NCBI GenBank assembly: GCA_001723855.1
Contig: MCBC01000070.1
Span: 1 to 14,021, forward strand
Direction: 5' to 3'
Length of the DNA: 14,021 bases
Origin: Candidatus Altarchaeales archaeon WOR_SM1_86-2
GTDB lineage: Archaea; Altiarchaeota; Altiarchaeia; IMC4; MCBC01
Shown: one piece after another, positions 12,285 through 14,021 of the stretch
Numbering within the stretch: position 1 is the stretch's first letter
How the letters are laid out: every line of letters begins with the position of its first letter
Made by a program: the position numbers and the translations under genes
Notes under the pieces: generated by a model
The model's input: only the letters and a program-made list of their open reading frames with translations
The model's database searches: none
Told to the model about the DNA's origin: nothing

Positions 12285-13319
12285 ATGGAAAAGGAAAATA
12301 ACGAAGTGGAATCAAAGGAAATGAAATATGCGAGTATACCAAGAAGAGCGGTGGCTGCAGTGATTGATTATATTATAGTCGGGACTATTATGTATGTACT
12401 ACTTATAGCACTCCCAAAATTTCTTGTTTCACAAGAAATTAGTTTTAATGTCCCACACGGCATAGTTTTTGCTATTCTTTATACATTAATTATTATGATT
12501 ATATTCCCTCTATTGTATTTTATCTTATTAGAAAATGGTGTTGGTAAGGGACAAACAATCGGAAAAAGAATATTAGGAATTAAAGTTGTTAATGAAGTGG
12601 GTGTTCATCCCTCAATTTTTCAAACGTTTGTTAGACTATTTACAAGATTTTTAGATTTAGGTGTGTGCCATGTTATTGGTTTAATTGCGATTTATACCTC
12701 TAAAGAAAATCAGAGGATTGGTGATAGATTAGCGAAAACCTATGTTGTTGTAGCATTAGTATCGTTGGTTGGTATTGGTTGTGCATCGGCAGATACAATA
12801 TCTTACATTTCTGAATATGATACAGATCAATACAATGAAACAAATCCGCAAGCAGGAGAGCTAGTAAGGTCATATTGGATAAATAATTCGCATACTTTTA
12901 TATCAATTATTGGTGTTAATGTAACTGATTCATCACAACCAATAGAAAATGCAACGGTGGAGTTAAAAGTGTGGAACTCTACAGCTACTGTTTTAACAAT
13001 GAAAAGTAGAACAAATCCAGGTGGAATTATCAACTTTAAGATTAATGGTATTTATTGTCCCGGTGGCTATTGGTACCAGGCTACTGCTATTTTAGATAGC
13101 GGGAATGTATCAACATCGGTCAGAGAAATAGATATAAATGAGGAGTTTACAATGAAACAATCATTTAACCAAGTTTCATGGCTAAACTTTTCAGATGCGA
13201 ACTCAACCAAAATTCTAAACAGTTTACCAAATGAAGATGTTTATGTTGACATCTTTCCGGCATTTATATATGCAAAGGAGAATGTCTCAGGAGTAAATAA
13301 TGAAACACATCTTATTTAA
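12285..13319 (+). CDS. RDD family membrane protein fused to an exported beta-type domain
   Basis: The first 155 residues of 344 are an RDD domain. The family's conserved charged positions are in IPRRAVAAVIDYIIVG (18-33), GQTIGKRILGIKVVN (89-103) and RIGDRLAKTYVV (144-155), and hydrophobic helices lie at about 24-48, 59-83 and 123-138. Residues 153-169 (VVVALVSLVGIGCASAD) read like an archaeal signal peptide with an A-x-A end. The rest is an exterior segment with about ten N-x-S/T sequons, all after residue 180 and none before. Residues 205-285 resemble an Ig-like or carboxypeptidase-regulatory beta domain (VNVTDSSQPIENATVELKVW). RDD proteins are putative transporters or membrane factors of poorly known role. 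The fusion suggests a surface-exposed sensor or anchor, which is inference. The protein may be shortened at its C-terminus by the next IS. Confidence 0.75.
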   Translation: MEKENNEVESKEMKYASIPRRAVAAVIDYIIVGTIMYVLLIALPKFLVSQEISFNVPHGIVFAILYTLIIMIIFPLLYFILLENGVGKGQTIGKRILGIKVVNEVGVHPSIFQTFVRLFTRFLDLGVCHVIGLIAIYTSKENQRIGDRLAKTYVVVALVSLVGIGCASADTISYISEYDTDQYNETNPQAGELVRSYWINNSHTFISIIGVNVTDSSQPIENATVELKVWNSTATVLTMKSRTNPGGIINFKINGIYCPGGYWYQATAILDSGNVSTSVREIDINEEFTMKQSFNQVSWLNFSDANSTKILNSLPNEDVYVDIFPAFIYAKENVSGVNNETHLI

Positions 13320-13330
13320 GCATCGTGAAT

Positions 13331-13429
13331 GAGGCGTAATTTCCCTTCTTTTCGCCTATAAAGGCTAAATTGGGCTTTAAAGCGCTTATTTCCCGGCGAT
13401 TCTCCTTTTTTGCCTATAACGGGGCTAAA
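13331..13429. repeat. Imperfect direct repeats before the final transposase
   Basis: Two copies of a roughly 37-bp unit start at GGCG near 13333 and 13395. They share a T/C-rich run, then GCCTATAA (13354-13361 and 13412-13419), then GG..CTAAA (13362-13369 and 13422-13428). The second copy reaches the stop codon of the transposase, where CTAAAG / CTTTAG (13425-13442) also forms a small hairpin. They may be the terminal transposase-binding sites of that IS. Confidence 0.5.
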
Positions 13430-14021
13430 GAATTGGCTTTAGTTTAGAAAATGCTGTTGGAGACCTTATCAAATCCCCTCTGCCCATGCGCATGGCTGTG
13501 TAAGCAGTGAGCAGCATAGTTATGCCTGTTATCGCCACATATGCGGCAGCATTATCTATGCCCTTATTTGGCATTCTTCGTCTATCATACACCCAATTCA
13601 TACGCGAGAAGTTTCTTTCACATTCTAATCGCAACGCTAGTAATCTATCAAGATAATAAATATCATATATGTCAGTGCGGTTTTCCCTAATATATTTCCC
13701 GGGTTTGATTTGAATAAGGTTCTTCTTTCTTTTATCACGGATTATCACATACAATTTGATTCCCCGTACATCACAGAGTGCATGAAGGTCAGATGAATCC
13801 ATGATTGAGTCGGCTATCATCGTCTCTGGATAGGCTCCATACCAGAAGTAGTAATCTTCCAATAATGGAGGGAGCATTGTAGATTCATTCCGACTCCCCT
13901 TGAAGACATCGAAACAGCATGGGAGACCGTACTCCAAATCGGTCATAAAAAATTGGTTATAGCCGACTCCTTTGATGTAATTGCCTCTGATATAAATATC
14001 TGCATATAGATCGTTATATAA
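13425..14021 (-). CDS. DDE transposase, C-terminal part (runs off the window end)
   Basis: The minus-strand frame is open from the window edge (14021) to TAG at 13425-13427, at least 198 residues. Coding clearly continues upstream of the internal ATG at 13946 (YIRGNYIKGVGYNQFF precedes it), so the gene is partial here rather than short. It looks like a DDE-domain transposase of the IS4/IS5 type. One acidic residue lies in ETMIADSIMDSSDLHALCDV, matching the strand before the second catalytic Asp. A C-terminal helix with RLECERNFSRMNWVYDRRRM could supply the Glu, and the tail TGITMLLTAYTAMRMGRGDL is the common hydrophobic closing helix. I cannot assign the subfamily. No frame damage is visible. 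Confidence 0.72.
   Translation of the reverse strand, partial: LYNDLYADIYIRGNYIKGVGYNQFFMTDLEYGLPCCFDVFKGSRNESTMLPPLLEDYYFWYGAYPETMIADSIMDSSDLHALCDVRGIKLYVIIRDKRKKNLIQIKPGKYIRENRTDIYDIYYLDRLLALRLECERNFSRMNWVYDRRRMPNKGIDNAAAYVAITGITMLLTAYTAMRMGRGDLIRSPTAFSKLKPIL

Noticed and set aside
13331..13429. CRISPR-like array
   Set aside because: Only two imperfect copies with one spacer-sized gap, next to an IS end, and no cas genes.

Overview
The window looks archaeal. It carries aIF1A, an archaeal-type ribosomal protein uL5 and an Alba chromatin protein. One Shine-Dalgarno site matches the archaeal anti-SD, and most other starts have little leader and A/T-rich upstream DNA. The mix (aIF1A, Alba, HisI, PheA, a CBS-domain protein and many insertion sequences) suggests a euryarchaeon of the methanogen/ANME type. 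That placement is inference; no gene here fixes the lineage.

Region 1 (1-1.65 kb) is debris. It holds a zinc-ribbon ORF whose reading frame runs open upstream of any start, a small DUF4258/YgiT-type toxin-antitoxin-like pair on the minus strand, the last 32 codons of a gatA (amidotransferase subunit A), and a hexapeptide-repeat (gamma-carbonic-anhydrase-like) gene broken by an internal deletion and frameshift.

Region 2 (1.65-6.25 kb) is the core chromosome. Prephenate dehydratase (pheA) is divergent from a trypsin-like serine protease that is split into two same-frame ORFs. A minus-strand series follows in transcription order: hisI, a four-CBS protein, alba and rpl5. The aIF1A gene diverges from hisI across only 32 bp. 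Short perfect hairpins, mostly with 3-nt loops, punctuate the spacers.

Region 3 (6.26-11.86 kb) is a mobile-element island. A complete IS66-type element (6263-8444, 16-bp ends, 8-bp target duplication) carries a small passenger ORF and a transposase interrupted by a 149-bp MITE; removing the MITE plus one target copy restores the frame exactly. An IS91-type HUH/Y2 transposase gene follows, with a TATA box inside a hairpin just upstream. Last is a complete IS1634-type element (9877-11858, TSD TAATA) that landed 7 bp before the start codon of the next gene.

Region 4 (11.86-14.02 kb) encodes two envelope proteins: a small membrane-anchored protein rich in N-glycosylation sequons, and an RDD-family membrane protein fused to an exported, sequon-rich beta-type domain. 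The C-terminal part of another DDE transposase follows and runs off the window end. I found no CRISPR array, rRNA or tRNA. The more unusual items are the MITE-in-IS66 nesting, the split protease with a hairpin at the break, the RDD/secreted-domain fusion, the promoter hairpin of the IS91-type gene, and the recurrent A-tract/hairpin/T-tract units.
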